Source: Owenia fusiformis
Lineage: Eukaryota; Annelida; Polychaeta; Sabellida; Oweniidae
Reading direction: 5' to 3'
NCBI GenBank assembly: GCA_903813345.2
Contig: CAIIXF020000005.1
Span: forward strand, 7,689,375-7,753,374
DNA length: 64,000 bases
The translations under genes were made by a program, and so were the position numbers. Under the pieces are notes generated by a model, which was not told the DNA's origin, ran no database searches, and was given only the letters and a program-made list of their open reading frames with translations. This document shows positions 12,637 through 22,948 of the stretch, piece by piece. The stretch's first letter is position 1; every line of letters starts with the position of its first letter.

Positions 12637-15600
12637 GTTGAATTTACATGGACAGGTCGAGGAGGAAGCATCTTCTCCGTGCCAACAGTAGAGACACATT
12701 GTGGCCCTATAGAGGGGGACATTGGCAAAGGCGTTTATACATTCAAGGTAACATATACGCGGGAAATATCCAGGCCCCGCTGACATCGCGAGCAATGAGC
12801 TCATGTTACAAACAAGCGGGGCCTTGAGAGATATGATAGAATCGAAATATAATTGTTTTGTGAAACTGTAGTAAGTGAAACTCAGTTCAACTTTATTTCA
12901 TAGTACACTGGCCATTTTAATTGCAGAGCGACGACTTAACAATATTTTTCATACCTCTCAAAGCCCCGCTTCTAGCATGAGCTCATTGCTCGCGATGTCA
13001 GCGGGAACTTGCTCGCGATATACGGGGCCTGGATAGTCACCGTGGTATTTGTCTATGTATACAGACAGTCACACACATGCGTAAATCAGTGATGACTTTT
13101 GACCTAAATAGGATGTCAATATCACATAAAGTTCAAGGTCAAATGGAAGGTGAATTCTGGATGTTACCATTCGATAAGTTTTATCACCAGTTCATCAATT
13201 TAACTTTATGCCATTACACCAGATCAAATTAATGTACACGTGGCTTCTTTCACGGCAAAGTTTGTCACATTTGAATGTTACATTAATCGTCTCGTGTTTA
13301 ATAATCTGTATACGTGTCTCATGAAAAATTAAACATTAATCATCTTTTATATTCTGTATATTTTGTTGTGGTTAAATGATATTAGTGTATTCAACCTTGA
13401 CTTAAGGGTGCGATGATATTTCGGTCATAACTTACCTTTAAGTTAAACTGACAATATGGGGATATTAGGAATACTTTATCACAATCAATTGATTATTATG
13501 GTTATCAAATGCCATAGATTTTTACATTCATACAGGGTTATGATTCATCCATAATCGCTGTCACATACTTCAGGGTATACCGTATGCAGTTCCTCCTAAA
13601 GACGAGCGTCGCTGGAAGGCTCCCGAAGGTGTAAGTCAAGAGGATGGAACGTGCTGGAATGGTACCTTTAAAGCCCATCAATTCGGCTCTATGTGTCCCC
13701 AGCGTCTACAAACAGATCAGTCATTTGCAGGTAACCATGTCAATTATGCTTGAAGAGTTACTACGGTAACTATAACACGGGTGTTAAGCCACGATGATAC
13801 AATGAGCACATGCTTTGAGGATTCGCGTTGTTTGAACCTACCGACGAGCTCACCTATACACCAAAACCCGTTACACAGTCATGATACCGCCGAGCAAACT
13901 CATTGCATCATCGGGTCTGCTTTACCCCCGTGTATAAGCACCTAGAGCAAGACAAATATGATACAGGATGTACAGTCTCACTCATTGCAAAAAGGAGTAC
14001 TGTGATAAATATAGATTAATGCCCTCCCTACCTTTACATACATGACATACCTACAGTGTATGCTAAGAATAGAATGGATAGAGACCAGTTGAGAGTCAGC
14101 CGCCGTCGAAACCGCCAAATCTCAAAAAGACCAAACCAAGCGACATTAAAGGATTTCTCCCTTATGGTCCCATTCTTAATTTCTGAATACACAATTGAGA
14201 TATATGATAAAAGTAAAGCGTATTTAAGTTGAAGCATTGTACATTGATTTATACTACTAAATATATTGAAACAGAAAGAACAAAAATATAGAAGTATATG
14301 AAATAGCAAATATTTTTAAGGAATATCTCATTTATACTTGAGTGGATGTCAATATTAATATTTAATGAAAATTCTCAACGTATCTCTGATTTTCAGGGGA
14401 TGAAGACTGTCTGTACGTTAACATCTTTACACCAACACTAAACCCTAAAGCCAACCTCCCAGTGATGGTATGGATACACGGAGGCTTTCTGCTGTTCGCA
14501 AGTGGCAATTTGCCGAAATATGGACCTGATGAGGTTACTTCTGCAAAAATGAAGGAATTTGTATTTGTCACTTTTAACTATAGGTATAAAGCATTTGTGT
14601 CCGTGAGGTCCGCATGTTTTAATCATAATTTGATCACTCAAGTAGTTGTCTTTTATCAAGAACCCAATCCATTTGAACTCAGTTGAGAATTTCCACTTTT
14701 TACAAGTTTGGGATATTTCCTCAAAGCAATTGCGTTTTACTAGAAAACCTATGGTCGAATAGGCAGACTTATAATATTACATGAGTTTGGAGTTGAGATT
14801 GATTCTTAACAAGAACTCTTAAATATAGATTTATGTCTTTTCCAGACTTAACGTATTTGGATTCTTCGCTCTAGATTTGTTGAGCGATGCATCTCAAACA
14901 AAACATTCGGGTAACTATGGGTTTATGGATCAAATCTTGGGCCTTAAGGGGACTCATCTCTAACCCTTACGACAATGGTGATACACCTGCCAATTACAGA
15001 ACAGAAAATAAACATCTCCAGGAAAAGCTTGTTTGTTAACTTCACGTTTGACAAGTGTTCTGTAATTAAATGTTAATGACGCTGAATGACGGTATGTGAC
15101 ACTTTACGACATAGTAACTCATAGCAACTATGAGCTCCTCACTCGAAGCAGTGTTTTATCATGACGTCATATAACACTCTTATTCACGAATTCTTGGAAT
15201 ATGGTACCATCATCTGTGACGTCAGTGACACATTGCCCCATCAACAATTAAACAAACAAATGAACTATACGTCACTGATTTCCAAAATAATTGCATAATT
15301 TGGTTGTTTGCTTTGTTTTCTTGTATTCGTTCAAGCTTAGTTCGCTATATTCCAGCAGTATAACAAGCATGCAAATGTTTTACAGACATGGCAAACCAGC
15401 ATGTAACTTGCTTTTTTCTTTTTTCCGCTAAATGCCACTTGTATGAGCAATTTATATAAGGTTTCATCATATATTACCTTTGAAATCAAAATGATAAGTA
15501 TCCCATATATTACTGATGTATAAGAAAATCGTTTTAGCCTACGGTATAGCCACCGAGTTGTGTGCCTCTTAATAACATCTAAAATAAAAAAAAAGTTTCA

Positions 15601-18600
15601 CCATCGATTTTTTACTTCAAATAATATCAAAGTTTATTGAAATAAAGAGGCGATTGAAATTTAACATGGCGTCAAGAACCATTTACAAATGTTAGTCTTA
15701 CACAAGGCTTTAATTTATTTACCCTCATTTGAATTTTCTTGAAATTTTAAACTATTCAGATGATAAAAGGCATTGCATTTGTATCATTTTAAGCGATTAT
15801 AAAATAATTCGCATGCCCAATAACACGTATAGAGAGATTATACCGTTTCGAACTAAAAAAAATGTTTTTGATAATCGATGAAATTCTTGAAAATATAAGA
15901 AAAAGCCGAAACTCCGAAAATAAATAACAGAAAAAATCGACGGTGGAACCTTTTTATATTTTCAGATGTTATTTAGGGGTACGTGAACTATTGTTTAAAA
16001 CAATAAAAACAATATGTCAATGTTCTAGTTATTCCCTAAAAACGTCAAAGTTTATGAAAATTGAAAGTCAATTAAAATCTGATATGGCGTCAATTGTACT
16101 GTCTAATTTGGGTAAGGGGTCACAGGCCTTTACAAAGATTGGTATAATAACGCTTTATTTACCTCGAATCGAATTATCTTGGAACTCAAACTCTTCAGAT
16201 AATCAAAGTGAAGTTAATCAAAGACATTTTTAGCAATTGTATAATGATTCACATGTCTTATATGCGTATGGCGAAACCATACCGGTGAGCAATGTAAACA
16301 TTTCTTGTTGGAGATAATTGATGAAATTCTTAGAAATATCAGAGAAAGCCGAAATTTTGAATCTAAATAACAGAAAAAAATCGACGGTGGAACTTTTTTA
16401 TATTTTCAAATGTCATTTAGGGGTACGTGAACTGTTGTTTAAAACAATAAAAACAATATGTCAATGTTTTATTTTTCTCAAAGAATGTCAAAGTATATGG
16501 TAATAAGGTGATTTAAGTTCGACATGGCGTAATTGTTATTGCCGAACTTGGGTGAGGGGTCACAACCCTTTACAAAGGTTGGTCTTATGATGCTTTATTT
16601 ACCCTAATTTTAATTTTCTTGACATTCAAACTATTCAGATAATAAAAGGCATTGCATTCATATCATTTTAAGCGATTGTAAAATGATTCGCATGCCCAAT
16701 AACACGTATAGCGAGATCATACCGTTTCGCCCTAAAAACATTTTTTGCTGGTGATAATCGATGAAATTCTTGAAAATATAAGAAAAAGCCGAAATTCCGA
16801 AAATGAATAACGGAAAAAATCGACGGTGGAACCTTTTTATATTTCCATATGTTATTTAGGGGTATGTGAACTATTGTTTAAAACAATAAAAACAATATGT
16901 CAATGTTTTAGTTTTTTCCTCAAAAAATGTCAAAGTTTATGAAAATTGAAAGTCAATTAAAATCTGATATGGCGTCAATTGTACTGCCGAATTTGGGTAA
17001 GGGGTAAGAGGCCTTTACAAAGATTGATATAAGAATGCTTTATTTACCCCGAATCGAATTTTCTTGGAACTCAAACTTTTCAGATAATCAAAGTGAAGTT
17101 AATCAAAGACATGTTAAGCGGTTGTATAATAATTCACATCTCTTATATGCGTATGGCGAAACTATTCCGGTGAGCAATATAAACATTTCTTGTTGGAGAT
17201 AATTGATGATCAAGTTCTTAAAAATATCAGAAAACGCCGAAATTTTGAATCTAAATAACAAAAAAACTCGACGGTGGAACCTTTTGGTATTTTTAAATGT
17301 CATTTAGGGGTACGTGAACTATTGTTTGGAACAATAAAAACAATATGTCAATGTTTTAGTTTTTTCCTCAAAAAATGTCAAAGTTTATGAAAATTGGAAT
17401 ACAATTAAAATTTTATATGACGTCCATTGCACTGCCGAACTTGGGTAAGGGGTCAAAACCCTTTATCTAAGCTGTTCTTACTATGCTTTATTAGTACCGC
17501 TGAAAAAATAATTGGCATCAAAAGTCTTCAGCTTATCAAATGCCGTAAATTAAAAACAATCTTGGTGGCCGTGTGACGATTTTCCTATCAATCATCGATA
17601 AATTGAGAACGTGTCGCTTTTAAGCAAGCGTATTCTAATGAAGCGGGTAAATTGAGGCGCTTCTTCCGTAACGTCACACTCATCTTTCAGACGATGTAGT
17701 GAAATATTTTGATGGCTAACATCCAATGTTTTTTACATAAAATGAAAGCATATATGATACCCTTCAGAAAAAAGAAACATAAACAGTGCATGCAGGGTAT
17801 CCCAAAATCGGCTAGGTTAGAGATGAGTCCCCTTAAATGGGTGCAACGAAATATTAAAGCATTTGGAGGAAATCCTAATTTAGTAAGCGACATTTGCTCA
17901 GTAAATTCAAACGTTTGATAGATTGAGTATTATATAATGTATTAATTCCCGAATAAAGACGTAAATAATCTACCCTGCGCGCAGAGTCTAGTTTTTTTGG
18001 TTTAATTAGTTGTAAACTAAAGTCTAGTTGTAAACTACGAAGACGAAGCTCTCTTTTAAGAAGTGAAGTAGAACGAATCAACAGACACGCTTAAAATAGC
18101 TGTATTTTGCTGTCTTTTGATGCCGAATTTCTAGATAACTCACGCGTCACGTTTGGGGACTTATTTTAAAATGTCCAGAGTCTGATATTATGTAATAGAG
18201 AAGAAATAATTTTGAGTTTCAAAATCAAACTTTAGGTTACGATCTATGGACAAAGTAGTGGAGCAACGTCTGTGTATGCGCTGATGCTGTCTCCATTGGC
18301 TGATGGTCTATTCCACCGGGCATGGTCCAGTAGTGGGACTCTTCTTATTAACAAAGACCTGACTACAGTGTCTAAAGACAACCTAAAAATCCTTGAAGCA
18401 ACTGGATGTACCACATTAAAATGTCTTCAACAACTTGAGTAAGCGTTCATTGTACTCACATTGTTTTGTGTACTAAACTCAAATTGTATGTGAAAAATTA
18501 TGTATTGGCCACATAGATGAGCAGGAACACTTCAATTGTTTTCATTTACTTCAAATATTATTGTATGTGCACTCAGTAGTTTGTGTTCTTTTTTGTCATA

Positions 18601-20608
18601 AGAATGATATTGACTTTATACTCAGAGTGTACTCAACGCAGTTTAAAATACTTTTGTGTTTATTGTGTTATTGTGTTTATCGAGTTAATGATCTTTATTA
18701 TTGATTAAAGAATAGTAATTGTATTTAACAAATATAGACCGAAGAGCAGGGGTAATATTGTCGAATACGCCCCCTAGGGCTAGGCATAAAAGCTTTCGAA
18801 TATACGTCCATGATAGAAGGCGTGAATACAGTCATGATGGAATACCTCTTATAATTAGTTTAAAATACTCGACTGTTTTATAGTCCTACAAAGCTGATCC
18901 AGGCGATGGAAGTTCTCTGGAACTTTATGGATGAGATGTCCGACCTGCCAACTAAGGGGAACTTTGATGCAGCCCTTGTTATTGCCGATGGTAAGATCTG
19001 TGCAATAAGCCTTTACTTGTTCACAATTCCTCTGGTACAGGTTTTTGTGTCACCCAAAGAGAATGTCCTCCTGTAATTTACTCTGACTGAATGCAAACCA
19101 TACTTAGTTTTATGGACGCTCATATCATGACTTCAAACACTTGCCTCCAAATTTTAAAGGGGTGCTTATTTGTGTACTTTCAGGAACAGTTATTCCCGAT
19201 ATGGATTTCAAGTGGAAAGATGTACCATTCATGATAGGTATGATTTCATATTACACGTTATTTAAGTTTTGGACGTTCTAACAGTTTCAACATATCATCA
19301 AAAAGATGTAGCAAATAACATTAAAATTAGATCTCGGTTTAACCCAGAGAATGGTAGTAGTATAGTTAGAAACTACAGTAGACCATTATCTAGGTTAAAA
19401 CGCTGTCAATACGCAGGTCTTGCCCTAATGTACCATACCCGTTTCCCAATTTGATTTTCAATGAAAACATCATACCTTGGAAATCCAAGATGCTGATGTA
19501 CTGGTGGTGGGATATTGAAGAGTATTTTAAGTATCATAATCTGGTTATGCACATACGGTATGCACATCTACCTGAGGGACTGAAGGCAGATATCGATATC
19601 TTCGAGGGTTAAACCCCATTTTCAAAACGATCGTACATAACTGCTTTATCCTATACCCAGTAGAGTTTTCTAAAAAAAATTCCAAACCTTTTTTCAAAAT
19701 TAAAAAAAAATGTTTTCAACATTTTTTCAATTTTTTCAATTACCGGTTATGGGGTATGCCCGGGAACTGGAGATATGTCGGGAGATAAGACTGGGAGATA
19801 TGGATGTTCTGGATATGCAACCCTCAAAATCGGGACACTGGATATATCTTATTTAACTTATCTCACTAAAGCTCTACTAGGATAAATTGTTGTACGGTTC
19901 AAGTTCACACCTCTATAAGTTACATACCTAAGAAATTATATTTTATTTGAGTATTTGGAGACTGTATAAAAGCATATGAACCATTAACCTCTATTTTACT
20001 TTTTCCAGGCACTACTGCTCAAGAGACAGACAGTGGACCAATCCCTGCAGATGTAAGAACATGGAGCCAACAGGAATACATTGATTATGTTACGAAGAAA
20101 CTAGACACATTTAGTGAGGCTATATCATCCAATAACCGATTCCAACGACCCGGAGTATCAGTACACTAGCATGGTTTCTGACATGCGAGTAAACTGCATC
20201 AATGATGTATTAGCCAGTCAGGCTTACAATGCAAGTAGAAAGACGGGCATATATAGATATGTCTTCACAGAGTTTCTTTCAGTTCCAACATTAGCCTTCG
20301 AAGAGTCTTCATTCAAAGCGAAATATGCTTTCCACAATATTGACAATATGGCATTTTCTGGTCACATTCCTAATTTCATCGAATCACCAACGGCAAAAGA
20401 CTTACAGTTTCAACAGACTATGATTGAAAATATTGTTAGCTTTGTACAAACTGGTTCCCCAAAGGCAAAAAAATGGAAGCCATGGCCAGATGGCACAGCT
20501 TTACTAGGGGCCAAAGTGAACTTTTCTTCTGGCGTACATGGCTACGCACCAGATAAATGTAAATTTTGGATGGAAAATCATTTTGGTGACTATGCATGGG
20601 TCACTTAA
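12637..20608 (+). CDS. type-B carboxylesterase/cholinesterase-fold hydrolase, 5' end missing and coding frame broken
   Basis: Exons: 12637-12747, 13574-13730, 14397-14583, 14846-14947 joined to 17837-17882 (one exon split by a transposon), 18236-18438, 18884-18990, 19184-19237 and 20009-20608. All junctions between different exons are GT-AG with matching phases. Hallmarks run in order: THCGPIEG, then FKGIPYAVPP, the first disulfide loop (GTCWNG to SMCPQ), EDCLYVNIFTP, the oxyanion-hole stretch VWIHGGFL, NVFGFF, NYGFMDQ, WVQRNIKAFGGNP, the nucleophile elbow GQSSG, FHRAWSSSG, a second cysteine pair (GCTTLKC), a candidate acid in GTTAQETDSG and a candidate histidine in AFHNIDNMAFSG. It should be a secreted or membrane-associated serine hydrolase of carboxylic esters. 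No N-terminal signal was found. The TTAA insertion and a frameshift near 20111 make this copy look non-functional, unless the insertion is polymorphic and the frameshift a sequencing error. The substrate cannot be read from the sequence. Confidence 0.88.
12766..13035. mobile_element. inverted-repeat element in esterase intron 1
   Basis: The segment starting ATATCCAGGCCCCGC, with GACATCGCGAGCAATGAGCT and AAGCGGGGCCTTGAGAG, returns inverted at about 12952-13035, ending GGGGCCTGGATA. The right arm carries an extra partial copy of CTCGCGAT. The interior is short and AT-rich. Confidence 0.7.
13771..13936. mobile_element. small inverted-repeat element in esterase intron 2
   Basis: The left end TATAACACGGGTGTTAAG, with CGATGATACAATGAG, pairs imperfectly with CTCATTGCATCATCG and a right end CCCCCGTGTATA. 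It begins about 40 bp after the donor site at 13731. Confidence 0.6.
14846..17882 (+). CDS. esterase exon 4, split by a TTAA transposon
   Basis: The acceptor is at 14845 and the donor at 17883. The left piece ends in the reading of ...DQILGL at the first TTAA (14944-14947). The right piece restarts after the second TTAA (17833-17836) with ...KWVQRNIKAFGG. Counting one TTAA only, the exon is 148 nt, exactly what the flanking phases (2 in, 0 out) require, and the family motif at the join is continuous. Read through, the element brings a stop codon seven codons after the GL pair. Confidence 0.85.
14944..17836. mobile_element. TTAA-flanked non-autonomous transposon inside a coding exon (piggyBac-type target)
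   Basis: TTAA stands at both ends. The 18 bp terminal inverted repeats GGGGACTCATCTCTAACC (14948-14965, and inverted at 17815-17832) are perfect. The body is 2,885 bp with no transposase-like ORF; most of it is a tandem array of about 440 bp units (15600-17460). TTAA specificity is characteristic of the piggyBac superfamily, so mobilisation by an enzyme encoded elsewhere is inferred. Perfect ends and a precisely recoverable exon point to a young insertion. Confidence 0.9.
15600..17460. repeat. tandem array of about 440 bp units arranged as about 880 bp dimers
   Basis: The marker TCGACGGTGGAAC recurs at about 15938, 16381, 16820 and 17269. Units 1 and 3 are most alike (CATGCCCAATAACACGTATA at about 15812 and 16693). 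So are units 2 and 4 (CTTATATGCGTATGGCGAAA at about 16256 and 17140). The array therefore has an A-B-A-B higher-order pattern with a spacing of about 880 bp. The small ORFs inside repeat with the unit and are not genes. Confidence 0.8.
17971..18080. repeat. dispersed repeat fragment related to the interior of the 420-1192 foldback element
   Basis: TACCCTGCGCGCAGAGTCTA (17971) and GAAGACGAAGCTC (about 18039) followed by AAGTGAAGTAGAACGAAT match segments at about 671-690 and 986-1023 in the same order, with the intervening sequence mostly missing. It lies in the esterase intron before the nucleophile exon. Confidence 0.65.
18236..18438 (+). CDS. esterase nucleophile exon (GQSSG)
   Basis: The exon opens VTIYGQSSGATSVYALM, matching the nucleophile elbow that follows FGGNP in this family. 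The serine between Q and SG is the predicted catalytic nucleophile. The elbow has GQSSG rather than the commoner GESAG. It then runs through HRAWSSSGTLL and ends in the GC(x4)C loop. Confidence 0.88.
20101..20125 (+). other. frameshift in the last esterase exon
   Basis: The exon enters at 20009 in one frame (GTTAQETDSGPI...KKLDT) and hits TAG at 20167-20169 in that frame. Family-like sequence continues one frame over, starting at about 20114 (RLYHPITDSNDPEYQ), to the TAA at 20606-20608. The shift equals one extra base, most simply in the TTT at 20110-20112. Confidence 0.8.
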
Positions 20609-21382
20609 TCGCAAGGCAGTGATCACTTTGATCTTTTACCTTTATACTTTTTTGGTCACTCAAATGAATCATGTAAAGTTCATGCAAAGATATTAAGGTA
20701 AGTCATGATCATATTTTTTTAAAAAGAAACATGGTAACTTTTGATAATTATGTAAACTTTCCAAATTCTTCACAATGCTGTTGTTCCATATATTGAAATG
20801 GATGGCAAAATACAGATTGACACTTCTGTGTAGATATTCAAATGAGCTACAGTGTATAGAGCTATGCCATCTTTAATCATTAATTTTAATTAATTACAGA
20901 GAAATACGTTTGTATGTTACTAGGTCGGGCCATTTTACAACTGACCCATATGGCGGTGGAAATGGCCCATGCCATAGACTGTTAATTAAACCACCAATGT
21001 TAATAGGCTAAGTAGTCTGGGATCTTCGTTATTTGTTCGAATTTATGCAGAAATTAAGCCCTTATTACCTATTTCATGAATATTTCGATTGTTTTTAATG
21101 AAAAATTTGCCCGAGCTAATTTCTCGGTCCTTTTTTGTCCCAAAATTGACATTTTGCCCCCACCCCTGGGGGGTTAAACTAAAAAACAAACTTTTTGAGC
21201 AAACTCCCAGATTTTCATGAAGTACTGATTGTATAATGATTATGAGATCGGTTGTAGATGTTTATTTAAGCTTGCAAAATTGATATTTTTACACGTTGAC
21301 GTCCACATTTTCAGTTAAAGATGTACTAAATTCCCATGTCAGAATATCTTATTAGCATGTACCTTGTGGTGGTGATGGTGCG

Positions 21383-21390
21383 TATAAAAG
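21383..21390 (+). promoter_or_regulatory. TATA-box-like site without an identified gene
   Basis: TATAAAAG followed by GGAGGCGG in otherwise AT-poor local context. A 62-codon ORF starts about 80 bp downstream (21469). It is recorded as a possible core promoter only; no downstream gene was recognised. Confidence 0.25.
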
Positions 21391-21923
21391 GGAGGCGGTC
21401 ACAAGGGCATCTAGCTTAGCTACTCGAGGACCGACTACATTCATTTACAACGGTCCCACTTCTATCTAATGATGAAGCAGCATATTCTGGATGTCACATC
21501 GATTTTGATTGAAATGGAATTTTGTGGTATGTTTAGTCTCAGGAATAACCCAATAAACAGGCACTTGTTCAATCAATTCTTAGGACCATGCATAAGAGAG
21601 GCTAGCAGTATTATTGTTTTCTTCAGTATTGCTTTTATGTATTACAAAGTTATATAATACATAGTTAATTACAAGAAAATAGTTTTTATTCCACAAAACA
21701 ATGTTAAAATGCTCTTCAATATGTCACTACATCTTCTAATTCAAGTTACAAGATGAATGCTGTGAATTAGAACAAAATAATAACTATAACACACTTGTAA
21801 TTACATGAATAAAAAAGGTGATGCTATTTACTTCAGGCCTCCATCCTATAATACTTGAACTTGAAGTCTCGTCCCCAGTCGGAGTATAAGAATTATATTT
21901 TATAGTATATACATAACTTTATA

Positions 21924-22018
21924 TAAAGGGTGACAAAAATACAATATCGTAAATAAAACGTCTATAATTCACATTGTGGGAACCAAATGTGTTGTATTTT
22001 TGTGTCACCCTGTACAAA
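21924..22018. mobile_element. about 95 bp MITE with inverted GGGTGACAAAAATACAA ends
   Basis: AAAGGGTGACAAAAATACAA at 21925 is mirrored by TTGTATTTTTGTGTCACCCT ending at about 22011. The short interior and TGTA-rich flanks resemble mariner-derived MITEs. Confidence 0.6.
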
Positions 22019-22068
22019 GGTTTCGACATAAGGAGCAATATTCCAGAACAAAGTTCCAAATTAATTCA

Positions 22069-22198
22069 TTGTACATTGACATTGGCTTCCTTTATTGTAC
22101 ATTGATATTGGCTTCATTCATTGTACATTGACATTGGCTTCCTTTATTGTACATTGACATTGGCTTCCTTGATTGTACATTGGCATTGGCTTCCTTAA
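22069..22198. repeat. 26 bp minisatellite, five copies
   Basis: Five head-to-tail copies of TTGTACATTGACATTGGCTT plus six bases start at 22069, 22095, 22121, 22147 and 22173, with one to five substitutions between copies. Confidence 0.9.
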
Positions 22199-22834
22199 TA
22201 CTGTTCCACATAATTGACGGTGCATAGTGCCTGTGTAACAAAATGGCGTCCGGGTATGTTGCAATAAAGATGCAGGTGTAAAAGGGTAGGAGGTCCTATC
22301 AAATTATGGTCCTCATTATCTATAATCACTGGGCCAGTAAGGGCCGTTAAGAAAGGGGTCCATAATCCCTGGGGGACCATCATTTCTTTCACACCGGTCG
22401 TTATAAAGCTTTCTCATCTGTTCATTCTTATTAACTCTGTGAATATGAACGAATATAATACACAAACGTTAAATTATGATGAATTAGCAGTGTTATGTAG
22501 AAATATTGGTGTATTGACCGTTGCAGTGATCCCGCTGAAATCACCGGGTATTGATCTTTCCCTTGATCCCCATGATATAATTAATGCAGATTCATTTTAC
22601 AATTATTAGTCCGGGAATCCATTGCATATGTTTGCAGGCTGGTACGTATACTGTACATCGGATCGTAATCTGACTAAGCACAATTCACCCAAATGGATTT
22701 TCCATCAAACTAAACGTGTTGTATTAAATGCTCCAATGAAGAATATAACACGAATCCAAGCCTTGAAAAGAAGCAGTGTAGCGAAGATATTCAGGCCGTC
22801 AAGGGATTTCAAAATTCAATTTTTGCTATCTGTT

Positions 22835-22840
22835 TTTATT
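22835..22840 (-). terminator. candidate polyadenylation signal of the Shisa-like gene
   Basis: TTTATT on the plus strand reads AATAAA on the minus strand, about 110 nt beyond the stop codon of the Shisa-like gene. Confidence 0.4.
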
Positions 22841-22948
22841 GTCATCGCTCGAGGGATAAATCGATCACTCAATTTTATGTTGGTTGTGAAGTCTTGATAT
22901 ACTTTGTTCCAATGCATCTTTTTTATCCTTAGGGATTACCGACTCTGA

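Larger units (their letters stand above)
20609..22834. other. intergenic region between the convergent esterase and Shisa-like genes
   Basis: No gene recognised apart from the small repeats and the TATA-like site listed separately. Short ORFs at 21469-21657 and 22622-22897 have no recognisable features. Confidence 0.5.

Noticed and set aside
15943-17303. Several 61-96 codon ORFs
   Set aside because: They recur with the 440 bp repeat unit and are disrupted differently in each copy, so they are by-products of the array.
17709-17918. Independent small gene of 69 codons
   Set aside because: Its second half is the right part of the split esterase exon; the first half is transposon sequence that happens to be open.
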